Shown here piece after piece: positions 25,101 through 41,200 of a stretch of 64,000 nt of DNA (positions are counted from its first letter, which is position 1; the number at the start of each line of letters is the position of its first letter). Origin of the DNA: Mercurialis annua (Eukaryota > Streptophyta > Magnoliopsida > Malpighiales > Euphorbiaceae); NCBI RefSeq assembly GCF_937616625.2, contig NC_065576.1, positions 23,792,628 through 23,856,627 on the forward strand. The letters run 5' to 3'. Position numbers and translations under genes: made by a program. The notes under the pieces were generated by a model, which made no database searches, was not told the DNA's origin, and worked only from the letters and a program-made list of their open reading frames with translations.

Positions 25101-28100
25101 TTAAGACTAACGTTTTCAAACGTTACGAAATAAATCCAAACATTTCCCCATTTTAGCGATTAAGCTAAACGTTTAAAACGTTACGAAAATCCTCACCTTT
25201 TTAGCGATTTAAGCCAAACGTTTACAAACGTTACGAAACAAATCCAAACGTATCCCCTTTTTAGCAATTATAGCCAAACGTTCACAAACGTTACGAAACA
25301 AATCCAAGCGTTTCACCTTTTTAGCAATTTAAGCCAAACGTTTACAAACGCTACGAAAAATATCCAAGCGTTTCACCTTTTTAACAATTTAAGCCAAACG
25401 TTTACAAACGCTACGAAACAAATCCAAACGTTTCCCCTTTTTAGTGATTTAAGCCAAACGTTTACTAACAGTACGAAACAAATCCAAATGTTTCACCTTT
25501 TTAGTGATTTAAGCCAAACATTTACAAAAGCTACGAAACAAATCCAGATGTTTCACCATTTTAGCAATTTAACCCAAACATTATGAAACAAATCCAAATC
25601 GTTTCACCTTTATAGCGATTTAAGCCAAACGTTTCAACTTTTTTGCGATTTAAGCCAGACGTTTACAATCGTTACGAAACAAATCCAAGCGTTGCACCTT
25701 TTTTATCTATTTAAGCTAAACGTTTACAAACGTTCCGATAAAAATCCAAGCGTTTTACCTTTTCAGCAATTTACGCCGAACGTTTACAAACTTTACGAAA
25801 CAAATCCAAATGTTTCAACTTTTTAGCGATTTAAGCTAAACGTTTACAAACATTACGAAACAAAACCAAACATTAAATATTTTTAGCAATTCAAGCCAAA
25901 CGTTTACAAACGCTACGAAACAAATCAAAAAATTTCCCCATTTTAGCGATTTAAGCCAAACGTTTAAAATGTTACGAAACAAATCCAAACATTTCACCTT
26001 TTTAGCGATTTATGCCAAACGTTTACAAAACTCACGAAACAAATCCAAACGTTTCACCTTTTTAGCGATTTATGCCAAACGTTTACAAAACTCACGAAAC
26101 AAATCCAAACGTTTCGCCTTTTTAGCGATTTAAGCCAAACGTTTACAAACGTTACGAAACAAATTCAAACGTTTCCCCTTTATACCGATTTAAGCCAAAC
26201 ATTTACAAACGTTACGAAACAAATCCAAATGTTTCACCTTTTTTGCGATTTAATCCAAACGTTATGAAATAAATTCAAGCGTTTTACCGTTTTAGCAATT
26301 TTAGCCACACGTTTACAAATGTTACGAAACAAATCCAAGCAATTCAGTTTTTTAGCAATTTATGCCAAACGTTTACAAACGTTACGAAACAAAGCCAAAA
26401 GTTTCACCTTTTTAGCGATTTAGGCCAAACGTTTACAAATGTTACAAAACAAATCCAAACATTTCACTTATTTAGCGATATAAGCCAAACGATTATAAAC
26501 GTTAAGAAACAAATCCAAACGTTTCGCCTTTATAGCGATTTAAACCAAACGTTTACAAACGTTACGAAACAAATCCAAACGTTTCCCCTTTTTAGCAATT
26601 TAAGCCAAACATTTACAAACGTTACGAAACAAAACCAAACGTTTAAAACGTTATGAAACAAATCCAAACGTTTCACATTTTTAGCGATTTAAGCCAAACC
26701 ATTACAAACGTTACCAAAGTAAACCAAGCGTTTCACCTTTTTAGCAATTCAAGCCAAACGTTTAGAAACGTCACAAAACAAATCCAAGCGTTTCACCTTT
26801 TTAGCAATTTAAGCCAAACGTTTACAAACGATCCGAAACAAATCCAAGTGTTTCACATTTTTAGGAATTTAAGCAAAACATTTAAAAACGTTACAAAACA
26901 AATCCAAATGTTTCACCTTTTTACCAATTTATGCCAAACATTTAAAAACGTTATGAAACCAATCGAAACGTTTCACCTATTTAGCGATTTAAGCCGAACG
27001 TTTACAAACGTTACGAAACCAAACAAAATGTTTCACCTTTTTAGCAATTTAAGCCAAATGTTTACAAACGTTATGAAACAAATCCAAACGTTTCCTGTTT
27101 TTTGCGATTTAAGCCAAACGTTTAAAACATTACGAAACAAATCCAAACATTTCATCTTTTTTGCGATTTATGCCAAACGTTTACAAACGTTAAGAAACAA
27201 ATCCAAACTTTTCAACTTTTTAGCGACTGAAGCCAAACGTTTACAAACATTACGAAACAAATCCAAACGTTTCACATTTTTAGTAATTTAAGCCAAACGT
27301 TTCCAAACGTTATGAAACAAAAAACAAGTGTTTCACCTTTTTAGCAATTTAAGCCAAACGTTTACAAACGTTACGAAACAAATCCAAGCGTTTCACCTTT
27401 TTTGCAATTTAAGCAAAACGTTTACAAACGTTATGAAACAAATCCAAACGTTTCACCTTTTTAGCAATTTAAGCCAAACGTTTACAAACGTTCCGAAACA
27501 AATCCAAGCGTTTCACCTTTCTAGTAATTTAAGCCAAACGTTTACAAACGTTACGAAAAAAATCCAAGCGTTTCACCTTTTTAGCAATTTATGCCAAACG
27601 TTTACAAACTTTACGAAATAAATCCAAACGTTTCAGCTTTTTTTGCGATTTAAGCCGAACGTCTACTAACGTTACGAAACAAAACAAAACATTTCACCTT
27701 TTCAGAAATTTGAGCCAAACGTTTAGGAACGTTACGAAACAAATCAAATGTTTCCCCATTTTAGCGATTTAAGACAAACATTTAAAACGTTACGAAACCA
27801 ATCCAAACATTTCACCTTTTTAGCGATTTATGCCAAACGTTTACAAACATTACGAAACAAATCCAAACGTTTCGCCTTTTTAGCGATTGAAGCCAAACAT
27901 TTACAACGTTACGAAACAAATAAAAACATTTCACCTTTTTAACGTTAAGCCAAACGTTTACAAACGTTACGAAACAAATCTAAATGTTTCACCTTTTTCG
28001 CGATTTAAGCCAAACGTTAACAAACGTAACGATACAAATCCAAGCGTTTCACCTTTTTAGCAATTTAAGGCAAACGTTTACGAACGTTACGAAACTAATC

Positions 28101-31100
28101 CAAGCGTTTCACCTTTTTAGCAATTTACGCCAAACGTTTACAAACTTTACGAAAAAACTCCAAACGTTTAACTGTTTTAGCGTTTTACACCAAACGTTTA
28201 CAAACGTTACGAAACAAATCTAAACGTCTAACCTTATTAGCGATTTAAGTCAAACGTTTACAAACGTTATGAAACAAATCCAAACATTTCGCCTTTATAG
28301 CAATTTAAGCCAAACGTTTACCAACATTGCGAAACAAATCCAAACGTTTCGCCTTTATAGCAATTTAAGCCAAACATTTACAAACGTTACGAAACAAATC
28401 CAAACGTTTCACCTTTTTAGCGATTTAAGCCAAACGTTTCCAAACGTTTACGAAACAAAACCAAAAGTTTGAAACGTTTCGAAACAAATCCAAATGTTTC
28501 ACATTTTTACCGATTTAAGCCAAACCTTTACAAACGTTACAAAAGAAAACCAAGTGTTTCACTTTTTTAGCAATTAAAGCCAAACGTTTACAAACGTTAC
28601 AAAACAAATCCAAGCGTTTCCCCTTTTTAGCAATTTAAGCCAAACGTTCCGAAACAAACCCATGTGTTTCACATTTTTTGTAATTTAAGCCAAACATTTA
28701 AAAACGTTACAAAACAAATCCAACCGTTTCACCTTTTTACCAATTTAAGCCAAACATATTAAAACGTTACGAAACAAATCCAAACGTTTCACCTTTTTAG
28801 CGATTTAAGCCGAACGTCTACAAACTTTACGAAACAAAACAAAACATTTACCCTTTTTAGCAATTTAAGCAAAACATCTACAAACGTTATGAAACAAATC
28901 CAAACGTTTCCTGTTTTTAGCAATTTAATCCAAACGTTTAAAATGTTACGAAACAAATCCAAACGTTTCACCTTTTTAGCGATTGAAGCCAAACGTTTAC
29001 AAACGTTACGAAACAAATCCAAAGGTTTCACATTATTAACAATTTAAGCCAAACGTTTACAAATGTTACGAAACAAAAACCAAGCGTTTCACCTTTTTAG
29101 CAATTTAAGCCAAACGTTTACAAACGTAACAAAACAGATCCAAGCGTTTCATCTTTTTAGCAATTTAAGCCAAGCGTTTACAAACGTAACGAAACAAATC
29201 CAAGCATTTCACCCTTTTAGCAATTTAAGCCAAACGTTTACAAACGTTATGAAACAAATCCAGGCGTTTCACCTTTTTAGCAATTTAAACCAAACGTTTA
29301 CAAACATTACGAAACAAATCCAAACGTTTCACCTTTTTAGCGATTGAAGTCAAACGTTTACAAACTTTACGAAACAAATCCAAATGTTTCACCTTTATAT
29401 TGATTTGAGCCAAATGTTTACAAACGTTGCAAAATAAATCCAAACGTTGAACCTTTTTCGCGATTTAAGCCAAGCGATTACAAACGTTACGAAACAAATT
29501 CAAACGTTTGACGTTTTTACCGATTTAAGCCAAACGTTTACAAACGTTAAGAAACAAATCCAAACGTTTCGCCTCTTTAGAAAATTAAGCAAAACGTTTA
29601 CAAACGTTACGAAACAAATCCAAACGTTTCACCTTTTTTGCGATTTAAGCCAAATGTTAACAAACGTTACGAAACAAACCAAACGTTTAAAACGTTACGA
29701 AACAAATCCAAACGTTTCATATTTTTAGCGATTAAAGCCAAACGTTTACAAATGGTACGAAACAAAACCAAGCCTTTCACCTTTTTAGCAATTTAAGCCA
29801 AACGTTTACAGAGGTTCTGAAACAAATTCAAGCGTTTCACCTTTTTGGTAATTTTAGCCAAACGTTTACAAACGTTCTAAACATATCCAAGCGTTTAACC
29901 TTTTTAGCAATTTACCCATAATGTTACGAAACAAATCCAAACGTTTCACCTTTTTAGCGATTTAAGCCAAACGTTTCCAAACGTTTACGAAACAAAACCA
30001 ATCGTTTCAAACGTTACGGAACAAATCCAAATGTTTCACATTTTTACCGATTTAAGCCAAACCTTTACAAACGTTACAAAAGAAAACCAAGTGTTTCACC
30101 TTTCTAGCAATTAAATCCAAACGTTTACAAACGTTACAAAACAAATCAGAGCATTTCCCCATTTTAGCAATTTAAGCCACACATTCCGAAACAAACCCCA
30201 GCGTTTCACATTTTTTGTAATTTAAGCCAAACATTTAAAAACGTTACAAAACAAATCCAAGTGTTTCACCTTTTTACCAATTTAAGCCAAACATATTAAA
30301 ACGTTACCAAACAAATCCAAACGTTTCACCTTTTTAGCGATTTAAGCCGAACGTCTACAAACTTTACGAAACAAAACCAAACATTTACCCTTTTTAACAA
30401 TTTAAGCAAAACGTATACAAACGTTATGAAACAAATCCAAACGTTTCCTGTTTTTAGCAATTTAATCTAAACGTTTAAAACGTTACGAAACAAATCCAAA
30501 CGTTTCACCTTTTTAGCGATTGAAGCCAAACATTTACAAACGTTACGAAACAAATCCAAACGTTTCACATTATTAGCAATTTAAGCCAAACGTTTACAAA
30601 CGTAACGAAACAAATCCAAGCGTTTCACCTTTTTAGCAATTTAAGCCGAGCGTTTACAAACATAACGAAACAAATCCAAGAGTTTCACCTTTTTAGCAAT
30701 ATAAGCCAAACGTTACGAAACAAATCCAAGCGTTTTACCTTTTTAGAAATTTAAACCAAACGTTTACAAACATTACGAAACAAATCCAAACGTTTCACCT
30801 TTTTAGCGATTGAAGTCAAACGTTTACAAACTTTACGAAACAAATCCAAATGTTTCAGCTTTATATTGATTTGAGCCAAACGTTTACAAACGTTACGAAA
30901 TAAATCCAAACGTTGAACCGTTTTCGCGATTTAAGCCAGGCATTTACAAACGTTATGAAACAAATTCAAATGTTTGACCTTTTTACCGATTTAAGCTAAA
31001 CGTTTACAAACGTTAAGAAATAAATGCAAACTTTTCGCCTCTTTATCAAATTAAGCAAAACGTTTACAAACGTTACAAAACAAATCCAAACGTTTCACCT

Positions 31101-34100
31101 TTTTAGCGATTTAAGCCAAATGTTAACAAACGTTACGAAACAAACCAAACGTTTAAAACGTTACGAAACAAATCCAAACGTTTCACATTTTTAGCGATTA
31201 AAGCCAAACGTTTACAAATGGTACGAAACAAAACCAAGCCTTTCACCTTTTTAGCAATATATGCCAAAGGTTTATAAATGTTACGAAACATATCCACGCG
31301 TTTCACCTTTTTAGCAATTTTAGCCAAACGTTTACAGACGTTCTGAAACAAATTCAAGCGTTTCACCTTTTTGGTAATTTTAGCTAAACGTTTACAAACG
31401 TTCTAAAAAAATCCAAGCGTTTCACCTTTTTAGCAATTTACCCCAAATGTTACGAAACAAATCCAAACGTTTCACCTTTTTAGCGATTTAAGCCAAACGT
31501 TTCCAAACGTTTACGAAACAAAACCAAACGTTTCAAACATTACGAAACAAATCCAAATGTTTCACATTTTTACCGATTTAAGCCAAACCTTTACAAACGT
31601 TACAAAAGAAAACCAAGTGTTTTACCTTTTTAGCAATTAAAGCCAAACGTTTACAAACGTTACAATACAAATCCAAGCGTTTCCCCTTTTTAGCAATTTA
31701 AGCCAAACATTCCGAAACAAACCCAAGCGTTTCACATTTTCTGTAATTTAAGACAAACATTTAAAAACGTTACAAAACAAATCCATGCGTTTCACCTTTT
31801 TACCAATTTAAGCCAAACATATTAAAACGTTACGAAACAAATCCAAACGTTTCACCTTTTTAGCGATTTAAGCCGAACGTTTACAAACTTTACGAAACAA
31901 AACCAAACATTTATCCTTTTTAGCAATTTAAGCAAAACGTCTACAAACGTTATGAAACAAATCCAAACGTTTCCTGTTTTTAGCAATTTAATCTAAACGT
32001 TTAAAACGTTACGAAACAAATCCAAACGTTTCACCTTTTTAGCGATTGAAGCCAAACGCTTACAAACGTTACGAAACAAATCCAAACGATTCATATTATT
32101 AGCAATTTAAGCCAAACTTTTACAAATGTTACAAAACAAAAACCAAGCGTTTCACCTTTTTAGCAATTTAAGCCAAACGTTTACAAACGTAACGAAACAA
32201 ATCCAAGTGTTTCACCTTTTTAGCAATTTAAGCCAAGCGTTTACAAACATATCGAAACAAATCCAAGCGTTTCACCTTTTTAGCAATATAAGACAAACGT
32301 TTACAAACGTTACGAAACCTATCCAAGCGTTTCACCTTTTTAGCAATTTAAACCAAACGTTTACAAACATTACGAAACAAATCCAAACGTTTCACCTTTT
32401 TAGCGATTGAAGTCAAACGTTTACAAACTATACGAAACAAATCCAAATGTTTCACCTTTATATTGATTTGAGCCAAACTTTTACAAACATTACAAAATGA
32501 ATCCAAACGTTGAACCTTTTTCGCGATTTAAGCCAAGCGTTTACAAACGCTACGAAACAAATTCAAACGTTTGACCTTTTTACCGATTTAAGCTAAACGT
32601 TTACAAACGTTAAGAAATAAATCCAAACATTTCGCCTCTTTAGCAAATTAAGCAAAACGTTTACTAACGTTACGAAACAAGCCAAACATTTAAAACATTA
32701 CGAAACAAATCCAAACGTTTCACATTTTTAGCGATTAAAGCCAAACGTTTACAAATGGTACGAAACAAAACCAAGCCTTTCACCTTTTTATCAATTTATG
32801 CCAAAGCTTTATAAACGTTACGAAACATATCCACGCGTTTCACCTTTTTAGCAATTTAAGACAAACGTTTACAGACTATCTGAAACAAATCTAAGCGTTT
32901 CACCTTTTTAGTAATTTATGCCAAACGTTTACAAACGTTCGAAACAAATCCAAGCGTTTCACCTTTTTAGCAATTTACCCCAAACGTTTACAAACTTTAC
33001 AAAACAAATATAAATATTTCACCTTTTGAGCGATTTAAGCCGAACGTTTACAAAAGTTACGAAACAAAACTAAACATTGCACCTTTTTAGCAATTTAAGC
33101 CAAACGTTGACAAACGTTACAAAACAAATGTTTCACCATTTTAGCGATTAAAGCCAAACGTTTAAAACGTTACGAAACAAATCCAAACATTTCACCTTTT
33201 TAGCGATTTATGCCAAACGTTTACAAACGTTTCGAAACAAATCCAAACGTTTCACCTTTTTAACGATCGAAGCCAAACGTTTACAAGCGTTACTAAACAA
33301 ATCCAAATGTTTCACCTTTTTAACAATTTAAGCCAAATGTTTGCAAACGTTACGAAACAAAACAAAATGTTTCACCTTTTTAGCGATTTAAGCAAAACGT
33401 TACGAAACAAATCCAAGCGTTTCACCTTTTTAGAAATTTAAGCCAAACGTTTACAAACGTTGCGAAACAAATTCAAGCGTTTCACTTTTAAAGCAATTTG
33501 TGCCAAATGTTTACAAACGTAACGAAATAAATCCAAGTATTTCACCTTTTTAGCAATTTAAGCCAAGCGTTTACAAACATAACGAAACAAATCCAAGCGT
33601 TTCACCTTTTTAGCAATATAAGCCAAACGTTTACAAACGTTACGAAACCTATCCAAGCGTTTCACCTTTTTAGCAATTTAAGCCAAACGTTTACAAACGT
33701 AACGAAACAAATCCAAGTGTTTCACCTTTTTAGCAATTTAAGCCAAGCGTTTACAAACATAACGAAACAAGTCCAAGCGTTTCACCTTTTTAGCAATATA
33801 AGCCAAACGTTTACAAACGTTACGAAACCTATCCAAGCGTTTCACCTTTTTAGCAATTTAAACCAAACGTTTACAAACATTACGAAACAAATCCAAACGT
33901 TTCACCTTTTTAGCGATTGAAGTCAAACGTTTACAAACTTTACGAAACAAATCCAAATGTTTCACCTTTATATTGATTTGAGCCAAACGTTTACAAACGT
34001 TACAAAATAAATCCAAACGTTGAACCTTTTTCGCGATTTAAGCCAAGCGTTTACAAACGTTACGAAACAAATTCAAACGTTTGACCTTTTTACCGATTTA

Positions 34101-35232
34101 AGCTAAACGTTTCCAAACGTTAAGAAATAAATCCAAACGTTTCGCCTCTTTAGCAAATTAAGCAAAACGTTTACAAACGTTACAAAACAAATCCAAACGT
34201 TTCACCTTTTTAGCGATTTAAGCCAAATGTTAACAAACGTTACGAAACAAACCAAACGTTTAAAACGTTACGAAACAAATCCAAACGTTCACATTTTTAG
34301 CGATTAAAGCCAAACGTTTACAAATGGTACGAAACAAAACCAAGCCTTTCACCTTTTTAGCAATTTATGCCAAAGCTTTATAAACGTTACGAAACATATC
34401 CACGCATTTCACCTTTTTAGCAATTTAAGCCAAACGTTTACAGACGTTCTGAAACAAATCCAAGCTTTTCACCTTTTTAGTAATTTAAGCCAAACATTTA
34501 CAAACGTTCGAAACAAATCCAAGCATTTCACCTTTTTAGCAATTTACCCCAAACGTTTACAAACTTTAAGAAACAAATATAAATGTTTCACCTTTTGAGC
34601 GATTTAAGCCGAACGTTTACAAAAGTTACGAAACAAAACCAAACATTTCACCTTTTTAGCAATTTAAGCCAAACGTTGACAAACGTTACAAAACAAATGT
34701 TTCACCATTTTAGTGATTAAAGCCAAACGTTTAAAACGTTACGAAACAAATCCAAACATTTCACCTTTTTAGCGATTTATGCCAAACGTTTACAAACGTT
34801 ACGAAACAAATCCAAACGTTTCCCCTTTTTAGCGATCGAAGCCAAACGTTTACAAGCGTTACTAAACAAATCCAAATGTTTCACCTTTTTAACAATTTAA
34901 GCCAAATGTTTGCAAACGTTACGAAACAAATCAAAATGTTTCACTTTTTTAGCGATTGAAGCCAAACGTTTACAAACGTTACGAAACAAATCCAAGCGTT
35001 TCACTTTTTTAGCAATTTAAGCCAAAGGTTTACAAACGTTGCGAAACAAATTCAAGCGTTTCACTTTTAAAGCAAGTTATGCCAAACGTTTACAAACGTT
35101 ACGAAACAAATCCAAACATTTCACCTTTTTTGCGATTTACGCCAAACGTTTACAAATGTTACGAAACAAATCCAAACGTTTCCCCTTTTTAGCGACTTAA
35201 GCCAAACATTTACCAACATTACGAAACAAATC
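22141..35232 (+). repeat. Large satellite segmental duplication, copy B
   Basis: This block is the near-identical partner of 7431-20400. It preserves the two 2.19-kb units and the four ~1.5-kb units in the same order. It contains about 119 bp (two monomers, near 31905-32025, including 'cgtttcctgtttttagc') that copy A lacks. Left-edge similarity begins at about 22141 and right-edge similarity fades near 35232. Confidence 0.85.
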
Positions 35233-38200
35233 CAAACGTTTCACCTCTTTAGCGATTTAAGTCAAAAGTTTACAAACGTTACGAAACAAAACCAAACGTT
35301 TAAAACGTTACGAAACAAATCCAAATGTTTCACATTTTTAGGGATTTAAGCCAAACGTTTACAAACATTACAAAATAAAACAAATTGTTTACAAACGTTA
35401 CGAAACAAATCCAAATGTTTCTCCTTTTTAGCGATTTAAGCCGAACGTTTATAGATGTTACGAAACAAATCCAAGCGTTTCACGTTTTAGCGGTTTAAGC
35501 CGAACGTTTACAAACGCTACGAAACGAATCCAAGTGGTTCACCTTTTTAGCAATTTAAACCAAATGTTTACAAATATTACGAATCAAAACAAAATGTTTC
35601 ACCTTTTTAGCTATTTAAGCCAAATGTTTACAAACGTTACAAAACAAATCCAAACGTTTCACCTTTTTAGCGATTTAAGCCAAACGTTTACAAACGTTAC
35701 GAAATAAATCCAAACGTTTAACCTTTTTAGCAATTTAAATCCAAACGTTTCACCTTTTTAGAGATTTCAGCCAAACGTTTACAAACGTTATGAAACAAAT
35801 CCAAATATTTCACCTTTTTAGCGATTTAAGCCAAACGTTTCATCTTTTTAGCGATTTAAGACAAATGTTTACAAACGTTATGAAACAAATCCAAACGTTT
35901 CCCCTTTTTAGCGATTTAAGCCAAACGTTTACAAACGGTACGAAAAAAATTCAAACGTTTCACTTTTTCAGCGATTTAAGCGAAACGTTTGCAAACGGTA
36001 CGAAACAAATCAAAACGAAACATTTACAAACCTTGCGAAACAAATCCAAGTGTTTTACCTTTTTAGAAAGTTAAGCCAAACGTTTACAAACGTTACGAAA
36101 CAAATCCAACTGTTTCGCTTTTTTAGCGATTTAAGCTAAACGTTTACAAACGTTACGAAACAAATACACAAATTTAACCATTTTAGCCATTTAAGCCAAA
36201 CGTTTACAAACATTATGAGACAAATCCAAGCGTTTCACCATTTTAGCAATTTAAGCCAAACGTTTACAAACGTTACGAAATTTCAAATGTTTCACCATTT
36301 TAACGATTTAAGCCAAACATTTACAAACGTTACGAAACAAATCCAAATGTTTCACCTTTTTAGCGATTTAAGCCAAACGTTTACAAACATTATGAAACAA
36401 ATCCAAATGTTATGCCTTTCTAGCGATTTAAGCCAAACGTTTACAAATGTTACGAAACAAAACCAAACGATTAAAACATTATGAAAAATATCCAAGCGTT
36501 TCACATTTTTAGCGATTTAAGCCAAACCCTTACAAACTTTACGAAACAAAACCAAGCGTTTCACCTTTTTAGCAATTTAAGCCAAACATTTACAAACGTT
36601 ACGAAACAAATCCAAGCGTTTCACCTTTTTTGCAATTTAACCCAAACGTTTAGAAATGTTCTGAAACAAATTCAAGCGTTTCACCTTTTTAGTAATTTAA
36701 GCCAAACGTCTACAAACGTCACGATATAAATCCAAGCGTTTCACCTTTTTAACAATTTAGGCCAAACGTTTACAAACGTTACAAAACAAATCCAAACATT
36801 TCACCTTTTTAGCGATGTAAGCCGAACGTTTATAAACGTTACAAAACAAAACCAAAACATTTAACCTTTTTAGCAATTTAAGCCAAACCTTTACAAACGT
36901 TACGAAACAAATCTAAATGTTTCCCCATTTTAGCAATTTAACCCAAACGTTTAAACATTACGAAACAAAATCAAACATTTCACCTTTTTAGCAATTTATG
37001 CCAAACGTTTACAAACGTTACGAAACAAATCCAAACGTTTCCCCTTTTTAGCGATTTATGTCAAACGTTTACAAATGTTATGAAACAAATTAAAACTTTT
37101 CACCTTTTTAGCGATTGAAGCCAAAAGTTTACAAACGTTAAGAAACAAATCCAAACGTTTCACCTTTTTAGCGATTTAAGCCAAACATTTACAAACGTTA
37201 ATAAACAAATCCAAACGTTTCCCCTCTTTAGCGATTTAAGCCAAACGTTTACAAATGTTACGAAACAAATACAAAAGTTTCACATTTTTAGCAATTTAAG
37301 CCAAATGTTTACAAATGGTAAGAAACAAATCCAAACGTTTCACCTTTTAAGCGATTGAAGCTAAACGTTTACAAACGTTACGAAATAAATCCAAATGTTT
37401 CACATATTTAACAATTTAAGCCAAACGTTTACAAACGTTACGCAACAAAAACCAAGCATTACACCTTTTTAGCAATTTAAGCCAATCGTTTACAAACGTA
37501 ACGAAAAAAATCCAAGCGTTTCACCTTTTTAGCAATTTAAGCCAAGCGTTTACAAACGTAACTAAACAAATCCAAGCGTTTCACCTTTTTAGCAATTTAA
37601 GCCAAACGTTTACAAACGATACGAAACAAATCCAAGAGTTTCACCTTTTTAGCAATTTAAACCAATCGTTTACAAACATTACGAAACAAAAACAAACGTT
37701 TCACCTTTTTAGCGATTTTAGCCAAACCTTTACAAACTTTACGAAACAAATCCAAATGTTTCACCTTTATATTGGTTTGAGCCAAACGTTTACAAACTTT
37801 ACAAAATAAATCCAAACGTTGAACCTTTTTCGCGATTTAAGCCAAGCGTCTACTAACGTTACGAAACAAATTCAAACGTTTGACCTTTTTATCGATTTAA
37901 GCCAAACGTTTACATACAATAAGAAACAAATCCAAACGTTTCGCCTTTTTAGCAATTTAAGCAAAACGTTTACAAACGTTACATTACAAATCCAAACGTT
38001 TCACCTTTTTAGCGATTTAAGCCAAACGTTAACAAAAGTTACGAAACAAACCAAACGTTTAAAACGTTGCGAAACAAATCCAAACGTTTCACATTTTTAG
38101 CGATTAAAGCCAAATGTTTACAAATGGTACGAAACAAAACCAAGCCTTTCACCTTTTTAGCAATTTAAGCCAAACGTATATAAACGTTACGAAACAAATC

Positions 38201-41200
38201 CAAGCGTTTCACCTTTTTAGCAATTTAAGCCAAACGTTTACAAACGTTCCGAAACAAATTCAAGCGTTTCACCTTTTTAGTAATTTAAGCCAAACGTTTT
38301 CAAACGTTCGAAACAAATCCAAGCGTTTCACCTTTTTAGCAATTTACGCCAAACGTTTACAAACTTTACGAAACAAATATAAACGTTTCACCTTTTTAGC
38401 GTTTTAAGCCGAACGTTTACAAACGTTACGAAATAAATGTTTCCCATTTTAGCGATGAAAGCCAAACGTTTAAAACGTTACGAAACAAATCCAAACATTT
38501 CACCTTTTTAGCGATTTATGCCAAACCTTTACAAACGTTATGAAACAAATCCAAACGTTTCATCTTTTTAGCGATTGAAGCCAAACTTTTACAAACGCTA
38601 CTAAACAAATCCAAATGTTTCACCTTTTTAATGATTTAAGCCAAACTTTTACAAACGTTACGAAACAAATCCAAACGTTTACAAACGTTACGAAAAAAAT
38701 CCAAACGTTTAACCTTTTTAGCGATTTAAGCCAAACGTTTACCAACATTACAAAAAAAATCCAAACGTTTTACCTTTTTAGCGATTTAAGCCAAAAATTT
38801 ACCAATATTACGAAACAAATCCAAACGTTTTGCCTTTATAGCAATTTAAGCCAAACGTCTACCAACATTACGAAACAAATCCAAACGTTTCGTCTTTATA
38901 GCAATTTAGGCCAAACATTTACAAACGTTACGAAACAAATCCAAACGTTTCACCTTTTTAGCGATGTAAGCCAAACGTTTACAAACGTTACGAAAAAAAA
39001 CCAAACGTTTAAAACGTTACAAAAAAAATCCATATGTTTCAAATTTTTAGCGATATAAGCCAAACCTTTAAAACTTTACAAAAGAAAACCAAGTGTTTCA
39101 CCTTTTTAGCAATTTAAGCCAAACGCTTACAAACGTTACAAAACAAATCCAAGCATTTCACCTTTTTAGCAATTTAAGCCAAACGTTTACAAACATTCCG
39201 AAACAAACCCAAGCGTTTCACATTTTTAGAAATTTAAGCCAAACATTTAAAAACGTTACAAAACAAATTCAAGGGTTTCACCTTTTTACCAATTTAAGCC
39301 AAACATATTAAAACGTTAAGAAACAAATCCAAACGTTTCACCTTTTTAGCGCTTTAAGCCGAACGTTTACAAACTTTACGAAATAAAACCAAACATTTCA
39401 CCTTTTTAGCAATTTAAGCAAAACGTTTACAAACGTTACGAAACATATCCAAACGTTTCCCGTTTTTAGCAATTTAATCCAAACGTTTAAAACGTTACAA
39501 AACAAATCCAAACGTTTCACCTTTTTAGCGATTTATGCAAAACGTTTGCAAACGGTAAGAAACAGATCCAAATATTTCACCTTTTTAGCGATTGAAGCGA
39601 AACATTTACAAACGTTACGAAACAAATCCAATCGTTTCACATTTTTTGCAATTTAAGCCAAACGTTTACAAACATTACGAAACAAAAACCAAGCGTTTCA
39701 CCTTTTCAGCAATTTATGCCAAACGTTTACAAACGTAACGAAACAAATCCAAGCGTTTCACTTTTTAGCAATTTAAGCCGAGCGTTTACAAACATAACGA
39801 AACAAATCGAAGCGTTTCACCTTTTTAGCAATTTAAGCCAAGCGTTTACAAATGTAACGAAACAAATCCAAGCGTTTTACCTTTTTAGTAATTTAAGCCA
39901 AACGTTTACAAACGTTATGAAACAATTCCAAGTGTTTCACCTTTTTAGCAATTTAAACCAAACGTTTACAAACATTACGAAACAAATCCAAACGTTTCAC
40001 CTTTTTAGCGATTTTAGCCAAACGTTTATAAACTTTACGAAAGAAATCCAAATTTTTGACCTTTATATTGATTTGAGTCAAGCGTTTACAAACTTTACAA
40101 AATAAATCCAAACGTTGAACCTTTTTCGCGATTTAAGCCAAGCGTTTACAAACGTTACGAAATAAATTCAAACGTTTGACCTTTTTAGCGATTTAAGCGA
40201 AACGTTTACAAACGTTAAGAAACAAATCCAAATGTTTCGCCTTTTTAGCAATTTAAGCAAAACGTTTACAAACGTTACAATATAAATCCAAACATTTCAC
40301 TTTTTTAGCGATTTAAGCCAAATGTTAACAAAAGTTACGAAACAAACCAAATGTTTAAAACGTTATGAAACAAATCCAAACGTTTCACATTTTTAGCGAA
40401 TAAAGCCAAATGTTTACAAATGGTACAAAACAAAACAAAGCCTTTCACCTTTTTAGCAATTTAAGACAAACGTATATAAACGTTACGAAACAAATCCAAG
40501 CGTTTCACCTTTTTAGCAATTTAAGCCAAACGTTTACAGACGTTCCGAAACAAATTCAAGCGTTTCATTTTTTTAGTAATTTAAGCCAAACGTTTACAAA
40601 CGTTCGAAACAAATCCAAGCATTTCACCTTTGTAGCAATTTACGCCCTTACGAAACAAATATAAACGTTTCAGCTTTTTAGCGTTATAAGCCAAACGTTT
40701 ACAAACGTTACGAAAAAAACCAAACATTTCACCTTTTTAGCAATTTAAGCCAAATGTTTACAAACGTTACGAAACAAATGTTTCCCAATTTTAGCGATGA
40801 AAGCCAAATGTTTAAAACGTTATGAAACAAATCCAAACATTTCACCTTTTTAGCGATTTCTACCAAACGTTTACAAACGTTTTGAAACAAATCCAAATGT
40901 TTCACCTTTTTAGCGATTGAAGCCAAACGTTTACAAACGTTACTAAACAAATCCAAATGTTTCACCTTTTTAACGATTTAAGCCAAACTTTTACAAACGT
41001 TACGAAACAAATCCAAACGTTTACAAACGTTACGAAATAAATCCAAACGTTTAACCTTTTTAGCGATTTAAGCCAAACATTTACCAACATTACAAAAAAA
41101 AATCCAAACGTTTTACCTTTTTAGCGATTTAAGCCAAACATTTACCAATATTCCGAAACAAATCCAAACGTTTCGCCTTTATAGCAATTTAAGCCAAACG

